A DNA stretch of 64,000 bases from Galeopsis tetrahit. Taxonomy: Eukaryota > Streptophyta > Magnoliopsida > Lamiales > Lamiaceae. The notes beneath the pieces were generated by a model. It saw nothing but the letters and a program-made list of their open reading frames with translations, had not been told where the DNA came from and searched no databases. Below are positions 1-11,017 of the stretch, in pieces (the stretch's first letter is position 1; every line of letters starts with the position of its first letter). The stretch spans positions 58,611,265-58,675,264 of the forward strand of contig OY776121.1 of NCBI GenBank assembly GCA_963675135.1, in the 5' to 3' direction. Made by a program: the position numbers and the translations under genes.

Positions 1-288
1 TTCCTTAAAATATAAACTTAATGTGAAATCTTCTGATTTTTTTTAGAAGATAAATATTATTGGTCAATTACATAGTAGGTATCTACCTTCTCATAAATAA
101 AATTCAGTCTATCTCATATTTATTTAAACATTTGTTAAAACGATTTGTCTCGTACTCATTTATGCATACCATAAATAATCATAAAAACGTCACATTTCTT
201 TTAACTTACATCATGCAATCATCTTTTATTTATCACAAACGTATCATTACTTTGCTAGTCTACTTTATTATTCACTGTGATGCCCTAA

Positions 289-686
289 GGCCTTGTTTGG
301 TTTATTGGATTGGGTAGGAAATATTATTTTATCTATGAAATTTCTATGTTTGGTTTGTTAGAAATTGGTCCGAGATTAATTATGGTTCGGTATTATTTTC
401 CCACTTAATCACTTACATGCATGATTATTAGTCTAGGAGGAAAGGTGAGTTAATTAGTCCTTGAGAATAAAAATGATGTAATTTGACTATACTGCCCTTA
501 CCAACTAAAATAATTACAATTTGCCACATATATATCTTTTAATGTCAAAGGGTATTTTTGATATTTGACACTAAAATTTAAAATTTAATCCATCAATCCA
601 AATATTAATTTTAAATCAATTTTTCAAATTGTCCCACTAAATCCTATCTTAATATATATATCCTATCTAACAAACAAAACAGGCCC
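289..686. mobile_element. Tourist/PIF-Harbinger-like MITE
   Basis: A 398-bp element with imperfect terminal inverted repeats. The left end reads GGCCTTGTTTGGTT, and the right end, read in reverse, gives GGGCCTGTTTTGTTTG. TAA lies directly outside both ends (286-288 and 687-689), the 3-bp target site expected for this superfamily. The interior is AT-rich with no coding capacity, so it is non-autonomous. Confidence 0.7.
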
Positions 687-1118
687 TAAAACTATACTTT
701 ATTACTTAAACGATTTGCATATCCTTTATTTTATCTCTTTTAATCTAGTAGCAACTCGTAAAAAAGTATAGGACAAAAAGAGTATACATTGAACTTAATT
801 TGAAATATTTTTTCGTTTCAAATTCATTATTTTTATTTTTTGGACACAAATTTTAATAAATATTGATTAGTTTTTGCCATAAAGTAAATAAGTGGAGGAA
901 TGATGGAACATTGTTTATTAATAAAATAAATAATAATTTTATGTTTTCAATAAAGATTCCATAAATAAATAAGACATACGGAGTATTTAAATAGTAAAAT
1001 GAAAAATTGAATAAACATAATAAAATTAAAACAACTAAAAAAGTAGGTAAAAATAATGAAATCCGCCTAGGCTAAAAAAAATAAAGGGCTAGTCTTGGGT
1101 GAGATTTGTGAGACGGCC

Positions 1119-1154
<36 letters not shown>

Positions 1155-1181
1155 GTGATAATGTTTGAGCAAAAAGTAATA
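687..1181. other. AT-rich intergenic stretch with an AT microsatellite
   Basis: No coding signal is seen. A pure TA dinucleotide run occupies about 1122-1150, directly left of the Stowaway-like MITE. The rest is unannotated AT-rich DNA. Confidence 0.6.
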
Positions 1182-1442
1182 TTCCCTCCGTTTCGTGATT
1201 ACTTGCACACTTTCCTTATTGAGACGTTTTAAAATTACTTGCACACTCTTAATATGGAAATACTCTATAAGATTAATAACCCCACAACATCATTTTATTT
1301 TTAAATTTGTCACTCATTTTTTCCATACATTTCACTTTACATATCATCAAATTACCTAAAATACCCCCTTTATCTTACATCATCAACCACAAAATTCACT
1401 TTTCTTAAATAACTATGCAAGTAATTTCGGGACGGAGGGAGA
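1182..1442. mobile_element. Stowaway-like (Tc1/mariner) MITE
   Basis: The ends are inverted repeats: CCCTCCGTTTCGTGATTACT on the left pairs with the reverse complement of the right end (about 1415-1440). Both carry the CCCTCCGT core typical of Stowaway MITEs in plants, whose target site is TA. The length of about 260 bp and the AT-rich interior also fit. There is no coding capacity. Confidence 0.75.
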
Positions 1443-1819
1443 TGTGTTTAAGTAAAAAGTGACAGTCACTTTTGTTAAAAATATTATCACTTTTTACTTA
1501 AATATTATCAATTTTTTTAGAAATCAAAATCTTAAAAAATATATAATTATCATATCCAAAATTTTGAAATATGAATTAAAAAGAATTTGTCTAGAAAAAG
1601 ATTAGTTCTACTATTCCACGTAAGTTTTTGACAAAATTAAAAATGACAAAGTAGAAATACATAAAAGGAAAGAAAAATAAAGGCATTTTCGAAGTTTAAA
1701 ATTCATGTTATTTATCATTATCATATCATATGAATGCCATTGCCATCTTATCTCTCTACTCAACACTTTGTTTCTCCTCCTTGTCTTTTTGACTTGTGCT
1801 TTTTTCTCCTTTTTAATCA

Positions 1820-2233
1820 TATATAAATATCACTCTTCTTCATTTTTGTCTCTCAATCCAAATCCCCTGCAAAAGCTGTTTCCCATTTCAGATCTGATTT
1901 CATTTTTTCTTTCACCGAAGGTATCCTATGTTTCTCCGCTTTTTCTTTGCACACTGAATTCCACTTTTGTTTTTCTATAAATTTTCCGCAGATCTGAGCC
2001 TATCACTCTCGTTTTTTGTTTATTTTTTGGGAATTTGTTGCTGAATCTCATTTGTTTTGCGTGGTGTGTTCTAATTTCGAGAAATCTCATCGCGTTTGCC
2101 CATGGATGAAGCTTCCCTTCCTTGAATTCCCAAACCAAATGTATTGATTTCTGTTCCACAATCTCCTATTATTTGTGATATATCGGATAATTTCTACATT
2201 ATTCGATTTGTTTCACAAATTCCTCGTCGGCGA
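1820..2233 (+). promoter_or_regulatory. Core promoter and leader of the RING gene
   Basis: A TATA-box-like sequence (TATATAAATA, 1820-1829) is followed by the pyrimidine-rich tract usual at plant transcription starts. The leader then holds a short upstream ORF at 2102-2125 (ATG, seven codons, TGA) and a minimal ATG-TAT-stop at 2140-2148. The main ATG is at 2234. The TATA assignment and start region are inferred from sequence. The leader could contain an intron (a GT follows at 1921), which cDNA would settle. Confidence 0.45.
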
Positions 2234-3091
2234 ATGGAAATCGTAGTCGGCGATGGCGAGAGATTATACTCGCAGAACCTTCGCGACCTTTTGAGGATCA
2301 AGGAGGAAGATCATCAAAGGAATCTCAATCAGAGCACCTCTAGCGGCGGAGGCCTCCGTAGCTCCTCCGGATTAACGTTAAGCGCCGTTCTCAGTGACAA
2401 AGGAGAGCTTCCTCCGTCAATCGATGAGCCGCCGTTGCAACGCGCCCAATCGAACCGGACATTGTTGGACATTATCAACGAGGACCACATCTCCAGTCTC
2501 GGCCGCGGCCGGGAAGACAGCCGGAGTAGCTGGCGACATCTAAAGGAGAAGATCCGCCTCCGCCGTAGAGGCGCTGCCGCCGTCCCCAACAACAGTAACC
2601 GTTTTTCGATTCAACACCACTCGATTGAGTCGACTCAGTTGGGACCGAGTTCGCATAGAAATCTCAACGGTACAACAGAGGGAGCGAGTGGGAGATTCGA
2701 GCAAGCGAGTTCATTACCGAGGAGGCAATCCGTTACCGAAAATGCAGAAGAAAACGAAGGACTCGGCGGCGGTGAAGGGGAGGCGGAGAGTTCCCCGGAG
2801 CAGCCGGTGAGAATGTCGTTAATGGCGTTGCTGGCGGAAAACGATAGACAGATGGGTTATGAAAGTTCGGCGTACACGATGGATGAGGAGGAAGAGGAGG
2901 AGGTCGCCGTCGCCGCCGTAAAAGGCGGAGAGTACAACAGTTGTTGCGTATGCATGGTAAGGCATAAGGGGTCGGCTTTTATCCCCTGTGGACATACGTT
3001 TTGTAGACTGTGCTCCCGGGAGCTGTGGGTACAGAGGGGCAATTGCCCCCTATGCAATAATCATATACTCGAAATTCTTGATATTTTCTGA
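2234..3091 (+). CDS. C3HC4 RING-finger E3 ubiquitin ligase-like protein
   Basis: Single-exon gene encoding 285 residues. The C-terminus is a complete RING domain: C237 and C240, C252, H254, C257 and C260, then C271 and C274, i.e. C-X2-C-X11-C-X-H-X2-C-X2-C-X10-C-X2-C. The protein ends ILEILDIF, as in a plant family of RING proteins with a disordered N-terminus and extreme C-terminal RING. Residues 1-230 are low-complexity (Ser/Arg/Glu rich, with a run of Glu just before the RING), with no membrane segment or signal peptide. RING domains recruit E2 enzymes, so a ubiquitin-ligase role is inferred; the substrate is unknown. The frame is open upstream but has no in-frame ATG before 2234. Codon use is GC-rich compared with the flanks. 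Confidence 0.88.
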   Translation: MEIVVGDGERLYSQNLRDLLRIKEEDHQRNLNQSTSSGGGLRSSSGLTLSAVLSDKGELPPSIDEPPLQRAQSNRTLLDIINEDHISSLGRGREDSRSSWRHLKEKIRLRRRGAAAVPNNSNRFSIQHHSIESTQLGPSSHRNLNGTTEGASGRFEQASSLPRRQSVTENAEENEGLGGGEGEAESSPEQPVRMSLMALLAENDRQMGYESSAYTMDEEEEEEVAVAAVKGGEYNSCCVCMVRHKGSAFIPCGHTFCRLCSRELWVQRGNCPLCNNHILEILDIF

Positions 3092-4638
3092 TTATTAGAA
3101 TCAATTTTTACTGTCTAAAAATTCACCCAATAATTTTTCCTCTTTTATTTTTCCTTTTGGGTCGATCTTTCGAGGTAAATAATTTAGTATTTATTATTCA
3201 GAATTCATTTAAATTTTCCCTTCCCTTATTATTATGTTGGGAGTAGGCATTAGTTTTCACCTGCTACGTGTATTTGTGTTGGACAGATGCCAATTAGACT
3301 ATCTATTTCTGAATGAATAATTTTTTTATATACACAACTTATTTATATTATTATTCTGTAAATATGATGCTAGTATGTTTTGTTTTGGATTTAATCATCT
3401 GGAAATTTATTAAAAGAATCTGATGTGCATTATGTAATGAAGAATTGTGTGGATATGACTGAGTGATAATGAAAAAACAAAAAGGGGGTTAAGTAGTTTG
3501 AAATTTGCACATTTTATTGTGTACTCCCTCTTGGTCGATGTAAATGACGTTTAACTTATTCAAATCACATTTAATTACCGTTTTACCCTTTTTAATGTTT
3601 TTTTTCTTTCAGTTTAGCCTTAATTAAAGGTAAAATAGAAGGTTAATACAATCACTCAATATTGCATATACAACATTAGCACAAATGAGAAGAGTAACAG
3701 TAGCATTCACGAGTTAAATTGGGTTTAAAACGGATTAAACAGATTTGTTTAAACAAATTAGCACAATTTTCCTTATAATTATGTGAACTTATGAGCATGT
3801 TTTTAGGTTTATTTTGTGCCAATTTTGTAAAGAATGATATTGCAGGTGCAATATTTCATACTACTTTTTCTCTAATTTACATATTTCGAATAAAATTGGA
3901 ATTATTTAATGAAAATTTTGTTTGGATGCTCATGTTTATTTTGTTATTTTAACTTATGACTGATTTAAATCATTGTATATTTGATGTATAAGAAGAATAA
4001 GTTTATGGAAACCTTAGATATGGAAAGTGTATTTTTGTCTAATATTTTAAGTTTTGATAGTGGTTGGGGCCCACTTGTTTTGGGACCACATTTGGTTCTG
4101 CATTGAATATACGGATATTGTTTGAATATTTTAGAACTTACATACTGTACATGCAATTATTTGGGGTGTTTTTAGTAATTACAGGAACAGTTAGAAGGCC
4201 GACATCGAGGGGGGTTGAGCGAATTTAAATTCAAATTTGACTTTGTTTGATTTAATTTTAATTGAATTAATTCAAACAATGCCTTGGTTTCAATTTAAAT
4301 TTTGAATTTAATTAAATTATTTTGAGTAACGGTCGTAAATTTTTGAAAGAGCAAATATACGTCAAAGTTGTGCATCTTCTAAATTAGACCTTAAATAGGA
4401 GGACTTCTTAGTCTCCTGGGTTGATAATTTGTTTCGCTTATCCCCAACTCCTAATATGTGATTTCACTCTTCTATTAACTTTTTGAGAAATCGAAATATC
4501 TTCAATAATTTTAACACTTTCTTCAATAATTCTAACTCTAACAATTTGTAAGTATACATTATGTATATATATGAGATAACGGTAGCGGTATCTGAAAGTG
4601 TGCTTAATTGTTAATGTGGAAAGCAAAAAAACATTATT
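3092..4638. other. Intergenic, 3' flank of the RING gene
   Basis: AT-rich DNA with no supported gene. A Stowaway-type terminus (CTCCCTCTTGG) begins near 3523 without a recognisable partner end, so it is at most a decayed MITE. Confidence 0.5.
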
Positions 4639-4800
4639 TCCTCCGTTTCGAAATAACTTTTACACGTAGGTGAACACATAAGTTAAGAAAGTGTATTAAT
4701 AGTAGAGTTTTGATGAGTAATTATGTAAACTTTATATATAAAGTAAAGAAAATAGTTGACTTGTGTGTATGCGTGAGTCAAAAGTAATTATACCGAATCA
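4639..4800. mobile_element. Truncated Stowaway-like MITE
   Basis: It starts TTTCCTCCGTTTCG, and its interior (agtaattatgtaaa, taaagtaaagaaaat, then aaaagtaat) follows the same order as the intact element at 61820-62091. The right inverted repeat is missing, so this is a decayed copy with uncertain boundaries. Confidence 0.45.
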
Positions 4801-5385
4801 AAATTAGAATATTTAAATAAATTAATTGGCATATATTTTAAATCTTAAATGCAAATAATATATTCTATACTATTGAACATTTGAGCACTATCTAAAATGC
4901 GGTGTCATGGATTCGAGTTTTAAGAAAGAGTGATGTTTTATTTTTAAGTAAATATAAAAATAATCATTAGAGTACAAGGTACTCAAAACTCAATACAAAA
5001 ATTTCAAAGGGTGGGTTTTCTTGATTTTAATTTTCTTATAAAAAGAATTGGACAATTTATTTCTATGCATTACATTGATTTATCAATGTCATATAAATAA
5101 AGTCAAATATATGAGGATTATTAATTTATTGAGGGGGACACACACATGCATCTTCATTTATTATTCGTGTACTTTTCTCGGTGAATGAATTGATGAAAGT
5201 GAAATCTATATATCGATGATAATGTGAACATAATTAATTAATTCATTTCTCAACGAATTTATTTAGCCTCACATTACTACGTTAGTAGTAGTCAATATTA
5301 TTGTTGACGCATTAAATGCAAGTTTAAATTCTTGGATCCACAACTTGCTTGTTATCAACCACTACACGTCTTATCTCATAATTTC

Positions 5386-5590
5386 GTATCAGCTATTTTT
5401 ATAAGTTGAGTAGGTCAGATCAAATAAGTTGAAGGTTTTCAATCAGTTGGATAGAGTTCCTTAGAATTAGCTAAGTTGATCAGATCATAAGGATTGGATC
5501 AACAGCCAACGGGGTTGATGTCTATCAACGAAGTTAGTCTTTTGACAAAGATCAGAGGAGTTGTATTTCTATCTGCGTTGAGGGATTTGA
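5386..5590. repeat. Dispersed LTR-like fragment (copy 1)
   Basis: About 200 bp aligns by eye with 59517-59690 over several conserved blocks: gtcagat, cagctaagttg-like, ttggatcaacag, gatgtctat, gtcttttgacaa and agaggagttgtat. The second copy continues into a TATA-like and leader-like region, so both are probably pieces of one LTR family. No ends or target duplication are visible here. Confidence 0.5.
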
Positions 5591-6793
5591 TCCGTGGATT
5601 TTAAATCCACCATCCAAATCCACTCCACTTGTTTGGATTTTGAATGGATTTCAAATACTTAGATTTTTGCTCACACATTTTTTTAGATAAAATTGAAAGG
5701 ATTTAAATCCTCACTAAAACTATGTCATTTGAAATTCATCTATTTTTAAATCCTTTCATTTGAAATACCTCCTCAAATCAAATTTCACCATCCAAACACA
5801 ACCTAAATGTACAGTAAAAATAAGATGGGTATTTAGCCCTCAACCATTTCCATGAACAAAATTTGATGCCTTCAAAAGCCAATGTTGTTGTTGTTGAAGA
5901 TGACGCGTTGAATATAATGGTGTTTCTAACCTTCCACAACTTCCAGATTACACTCTGTCAAATCAGTTCAAAAATCTTTCTAGGGATGGTGTTCTTCCCT
6001 AGAGTAACAAATTTCAGAAATTGAGTTTTCACAATTGGTGAGAGTAAAGCAAAGAACACCCAAGCCAGTTGCAAATTGCAGTCCAAATGTTAAGAAAAAA
6101 CGGGCATTTTGCCCCACCTTTGACCCAACTAATTGAAGCTCAATTTCAATAGTATAAATGCAACCAAACCAATTGCATTAAGTATCACTTCAGATTAATG
6201 TTCTGATGTTGAAATCATAATTATATTATATGTAATTATATTCCTAACAATAGGAGACTATTAAAGTTCTAGATGTGAATTGTATTGTGCAATTGGCGTA
6301 ACCGAGTCACAATTATAACTTATTCTAGCGTCAAAAACTTATATATAAATTCAGTTCTTTTATTGCTGGAAAACCTAAAATCAATAAAAACACATGTCGT
6401 TCTGATGACCGGAGCCCATTAAAAACTTAATTGAACAATATATTTATCAAATAACTGAAAGTCCAAAATTATATGCACTGAATTGCATACAAAAATTTAC
6501 CCTCTTAAAAGTATTATCTTGGCAAAATCGAAATATATATAAATATGCGGAAGTTCAAGAGGAGACCCTTGGACTATATAAATTACAAGAAGACACCTTG
6601 AAATCATGAAGAATTTGTAAATTGCAACAGATGTGTCTTGAGAGTGTGTTATTTAATTAATTTATTTTTTAAGATTTAAATTATCACTGCAATTTTGCGA
6701 TCCATATTCAAAATTACAATATTTAAATAAATTAATCCTCTCTCATATATTCACTACTAAACACGGAAATAAATAAATAAAGTCACTTGCTAG
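5591..6793. other. Intergenic AT-rich DNA
   Basis: No coding or RNA gene is seen. 5600-5810 has imperfect internal inverted similarity (a 'ccatccaaat' motif at both ends), perhaps an old MITE, but clean ends are lacking. Confidence 0.4.
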
Positions 6794-7239
6794 CAAGGAC
6801 AAAAATATCGGTGTTGGTGGAAATATCGAGACTTTAAATTTGTGGAAATATCGATGGATATATCGACATCGAATATCGATATCGGTAAATTTTAAAAATT
6901 GTGAAAATTTAATAACTAACTTTTAATACATAAATTCAAAAAAACAATTTAAATCCACTTACATCTATGATAAAATTATATAAAATATAGCATACAATAT
7001 TATTTCATATAATATTTTTTTTAATTTATCGACATTTTTCGATTTTTTTTCGATATTCTTTCGATATTTTACCGATATTAGTCTCAATATTGTTATTGTA
7101 TATCGATTTTTATCGATATTTTCGATTTTTTTTACAAATATCGAGGAAATATCATTTTTCTCAATATTGATATCGATGACTGCGAAAAATGGATATATCG
7201 AGGATATATCGGAAAATTTTTTGGATATTTTTGTCCATG
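6794..7239. mobile_element. hAT-type MITE with 8-bp target duplication
   Basis: The element runs from CAAGGACAAAAATATC to the inverse of CATGGACAAAAATATC. It is flanked on both sides by the perfect 8-bp direct repeat CTTGCTAG (6786-6793 and 7240-7247). An 8-bp duplication and CA-GG-type ends are diagnostic of hAT transposons. The 446-bp interior is packed with TATCGATAT-like words and encodes nothing, so it is non-autonomous. Confidence 0.88.
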
Positions 7240-7247
7240 CTTGCTAG

Positions 7248-9163
7248 TGAAAATGACTTTGCCTAAGGGTGGGAAAATAACAGGCACAATGGAACAAATT
7301 TATGACTATAGCGCCAAAAATATATCAGATTTGTTCATGCATATTCACTCATGATTAGTTGTCGTCCACATTGATATGATGATGATGTTTCACCTCAAAT
7401 TCTAAAAGTGCACTTAATTACAGACTTACAGTTAAGTATGGTGGAATCCAACCTAAATTTCATAATTACATATATATGCAATATAGCAATTGTATACAAA
7501 ATTGAAACGTGACACCAATTTTAACTAAAAGTTATGTAACACTAATATTAACTACTGTAACGCTAACACTAACTTTAACTAAAGTGTAACAAATACACCG
7601 ATGATTAATACGAAATTTTAAGTAGTATAAAAAGGTTTTATAATAGAGGTAAAAGCTAAAAAAGTAAATTAAAGGGACTTGAATTTCCATAGTATTGGAG
7701 GGTATAATATACAGCAACGGTTTATTTATTTATTTTGAAAAACAAGTGTGGAGTATAGATATTGCATTGAAAGTGTGACATCTGTGGAGTATTTTATTAT
7801 TAATGTTAAAAAAATAAAATTAGTTAGCATAAACTTAGAAAGAAATATTTATGAAATGAAAGCAGTTCACCGGAAACCTACTTAGCTATACCAACTTTAG
7901 GTGCATCTGCCTCCGGATATAATTTAATTTTAAACTATTACTAGCTATATTATATATACTCCATTATATATATAATCAAATTCCTAATATCTTTTTATAT
8001 GCTAAAGCTAATTGTTGTTTCCAATGAAAAATCAGCGTGGACTTGAAAGATGTGTGTGCTTTGAGACGACCCACCATACTACTCCAATTTTTAATAAAAT
8101 AATTAACAGCTTTCGGTTAAAACAATTAATAGTACTTGTTAGTAAGTCTACATTTTACATGTCCAACCCAAAAAATCACTTAAGGTGGTTTGAGCATTTA
8201 AACCGCAATCATAAACGTAGATGAGTGAAGTGAATGAACTTGAGTTCTTTTAAAAAGTACAACGACGATTAAAAAAAAAAAAATACACGAATTGATCATC
8301 ATAGATAAAAATTGAGACTAGTATGCTTAATGTAGATCTACTTAAAAAAAAAAAAAAAAAGAGAACTTTGTTGGTAGTGGGTATGTAATTTTATAAATAT
8401 TTATAAATAAAGTAAATAAACTAATTGAGATTCAAAAATTATGAGAAATAAGAATAATACAAGTGTACAAACAATCGCAAGATCAATGAAGTAATAAATA
8501 TTAAATTAGTCACTATTTGATTTTTGATCCCCTTTAATTCCATAATTAATTCATATAGTCTATTTCGGTTATTTGAGGTTAAATGCTCGATTTATTTATT
8601 TAGTACAATTACTATTACTTTATTAAAATATGAATGATTTTTACGATGCAATATAAATTCCATAAATAAGCATATCATATAATGCTCTGGACTTTGATGA
8701 GAACAACGAAATCAAATTGTAAACTCGACGAATTCCAGACTCATGCCAGTAAGAACGAAGATTGCAAATTCAGGTTTGCAGAAATATAATTCCTTTTTGC
8801 TTATCTCTTCGGCCGTTTTTACATCCCTAATTCTCTATATATGTGTATACAACTAAATGTCTCATAATGTGCCATAATCTAACTAATACTGGGCCGATTT
8901 TGCTCAACAAGATATCGTAAAAAATCTATAAAAACAGGTATTCTCTTTGGTTTATTCTTTGACTGCTCTCCTCCCCAAAGAAAAAAGAGAGACTTGCTCA
9001 TTTAGAAAAGGGATTGATTGATCTAGCTTGGTTTTCCAAGAAAGGCATGGGAGTCGAAGGGCGTCAGATTATTTTTCTTCTCTTAAGAAATTTCGAGTCG
9101 GATGAAGAGAAAGAGAAAGGTTGGTCGGTTTCTTTGATCACTTACTTGAATATGTCAAGTAAA
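7248..9163. other. Intergenic AT-rich DNA
   Basis: No gene supported. Short open frames (for example around 8012-8224 and 9014-9238) lack homology cues, and the latter runs into the transposon starting at 9164. Homopolymer A runs lie at 8272-8282 and 8345-8360. Confidence 0.5.
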
Positions 9164-9499
9164 GGGTCTGACTATTTACACCTCCAGTTTCATTTAGAAC
9201 ACATCCCCACTCAATTTAATAATATAATAATCATGTGAAAAAATAAAAAAAATACCCTTTCAGTAAAAGGTATTATACTAGATGAACTCCCCTACTGACT
9301 ACACTTCCCCACTTTCTGTCGAAAGTGATCGATTTTTTTTGTTTGCCCAACCACCACCGCTGAGTGAGGTTAGTAGAGATATTTTAAAGATAAAAGGGTA
9401 TTTAGGACAATTCGAAGGGTACATTTATCATAGAAAAATTTGAGGGGTACAAATTGGGGGTGTGTTCTCAACCTAAATAGAGGTGTAAATAGCAGACCC
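9164..9499. mobile_element. Short Mutator-like MITE (element A of cluster)
   Basis: A 336-bp element with inverted ends GGGTCTGACTATTTACACCT / GGGTCTGCTATTTACACCTC (right end read in reverse). CAAGTAAA flanks both sides (9156-9163 and 9500-9507); a 9-bp duplication is possible with one mismatch. Its subterminal sequence resembles the left end of the element at 11018, so it looks like a deletion derivative of that family. No coding capacity. Confidence 0.7.
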
Positions 9500-9617
9500 C
9501 AAGTAAAACATTAAGGCCCAAAACAATTTGCTAGGTAAAATACGTAGGCCCAAATGAATTAAAAACAAATAAGACTGAAAATGGAGTAAACTTGATAATA
9601 GCTTCCGCAAGCTTTAT

Positions 9618-10894
9618 GGGATGGGGTATATACCCCTCCAGCTTTGTTAGATACACTCCCCCGATTCATATACTCCCCTTAAAGTACCTCTGAGATAGAT
9701 GCACTCCCCCCAAATTGTCTATTATACCCCTTTATCTTAAAAATTGATATGATAAATGCACACCCCCTATAAAACCCTAATTTCCTCATTTCTTCCCTAA
9801 TCCTCCTCATTCCCTCCTTCCCCTTCGTTTCTCCAAGCCACCGCCGCCCCAAGCCACCTCCTCCGGCGCCGCCCGCTCAGCCCCGCCCGCTCCAGCGCCG
9901 CCGCCCTGAAGAAACAGGTAGTTTTTTTTTTTTTTTTTTTCTGCAAGCGGCGGCGGCGCCGCCTCCTCCCCACCGCCCTCTTCACCCCCTCCCTCTCGCC
10001 GTCGAACTCCCCCTCCCCTCCTCCTCTCGCTGTCGCACTCCCCCTCCCTCCCCCATTTTTTCTATTTTTTTTTCTGCAACTAATTAGCGGCGCGGCGGCG
10101 CCGCCCCCTCCCCTAGCGTCGCCGCCTCCGTCCCGTCCCCTCCCCCAGCGTCGCCGCCTCCACCCCTTCTCTCGGCCTCCACCGCCGTGAAAGTTGAAAC
10201 CCTCCCCCCAAATCGTCACAGGTTTGTTTTTTTATTTTTTATTTTTTGTTTTTTTTTATTTTCGACTATTTTGGGTCGCCTGAAAACCCTCTCGTCGACA
10301 ATAGTTCGTCGATGAGAGTGTTTTTGGCCGACCCAAAATGGTCGAAAATTTCAGTTTTCTTAAAAAAAAAAAAAAAAAAATCATTCGAAACACATAGTCG
10401 GCCGGAGTACTTTTGGTCGACAAACCAGAGTTGACCGGATTACTTTTGGTCGACAAACCAGTGTCGACCGGAGTGTTTTTGGTCGACTCTGGTTTGTCGA
10501 CCAAAATAAAGTTTACTTTTTTTATTTTCAAAGTCTGATTTTTAAAATTTCTAAATTTATTTTGTGGCCGCCGGCGGAGCGGCGGCGGCCGTAGTTTGTT
10601 GAGCGGCGGCGGCCATCGTTTGTTGAGCGGCGGCGGCCGTCGTTTGTTGAGCGGCGGCGGCCGTCGTTTGTTGAGCGGCGGCGGCCGTCGTTTGTTGAGC
10701 GACGGCGGCCATTTGTAGGTAGGGTTAGGATTAGTGATAGAATTAGGGTTAGTTTAAATTTAAATTGAAGGGGAGTGTATCTATCTTTGTGTATTTTAAT
10801 AAAGGGTAAAACAGGTATTTTACATGATTATTTAATTAATAAAAGTGGAGGGGGAGTGTATTAAACAAAGCTGGAGGGGTATATACCCCAACCC
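9618..10894 (+). mobile_element. Mutator-like non-autonomous transposon (element B)
   Basis: A 1,277-bp element with near-identical inverted ends of about 44 bp (GGGATGGGGTATATACCCCT at left). A perfect 9-bp duplication AAGCTTTAT lies at 9609-9617 and 10895-10903. Inside, on the + strand, a TATAAAACCC box (9768) is followed by a CT-rich leader, a GC-rich segment (about 9830-10200) and two possible splice donors (CAG-GTAG near 9917, ACAG-GTTTG near 10220). A tandem GC-rich 24-bp repeat lies at about 10573-10712. The long open frame on the minus strand over 9797-10219 is low-complexity Gly/Arg and not a credible protein. No transposase is present. Confidence 0.85.
10573..10712. repeat. GC-rich 24-bp tandem repeat in element B
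   Basis: About five and a half units of GAGCGGCGGCGGCCGTCGTT plus TGTT, with single-base changes between units (for example CATCG for CGTCG). It is extremely GC-rich against an AT-rich background. Confidence 0.85.
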
Positions 10895-11017
10895 AAGCTT
10901 TATTCATGCACTGCAACAGGTACTGTATATGATCTTGAGCCCACATCCTCATTCAACAACACCCAAGCAATTAATTAACCTGAAATATGTTGACTAAATA
11001 ATTTAGAATTCTTATAT

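Noticed and set aside
9797..10219. 140-codon open frame on the minus strand
   Set aside because: Low-complexity Gly/Arg reading of the complement of a CT/GC-rich tract inside a Mutator-like element; no domain and no plausible splice context on that strand.
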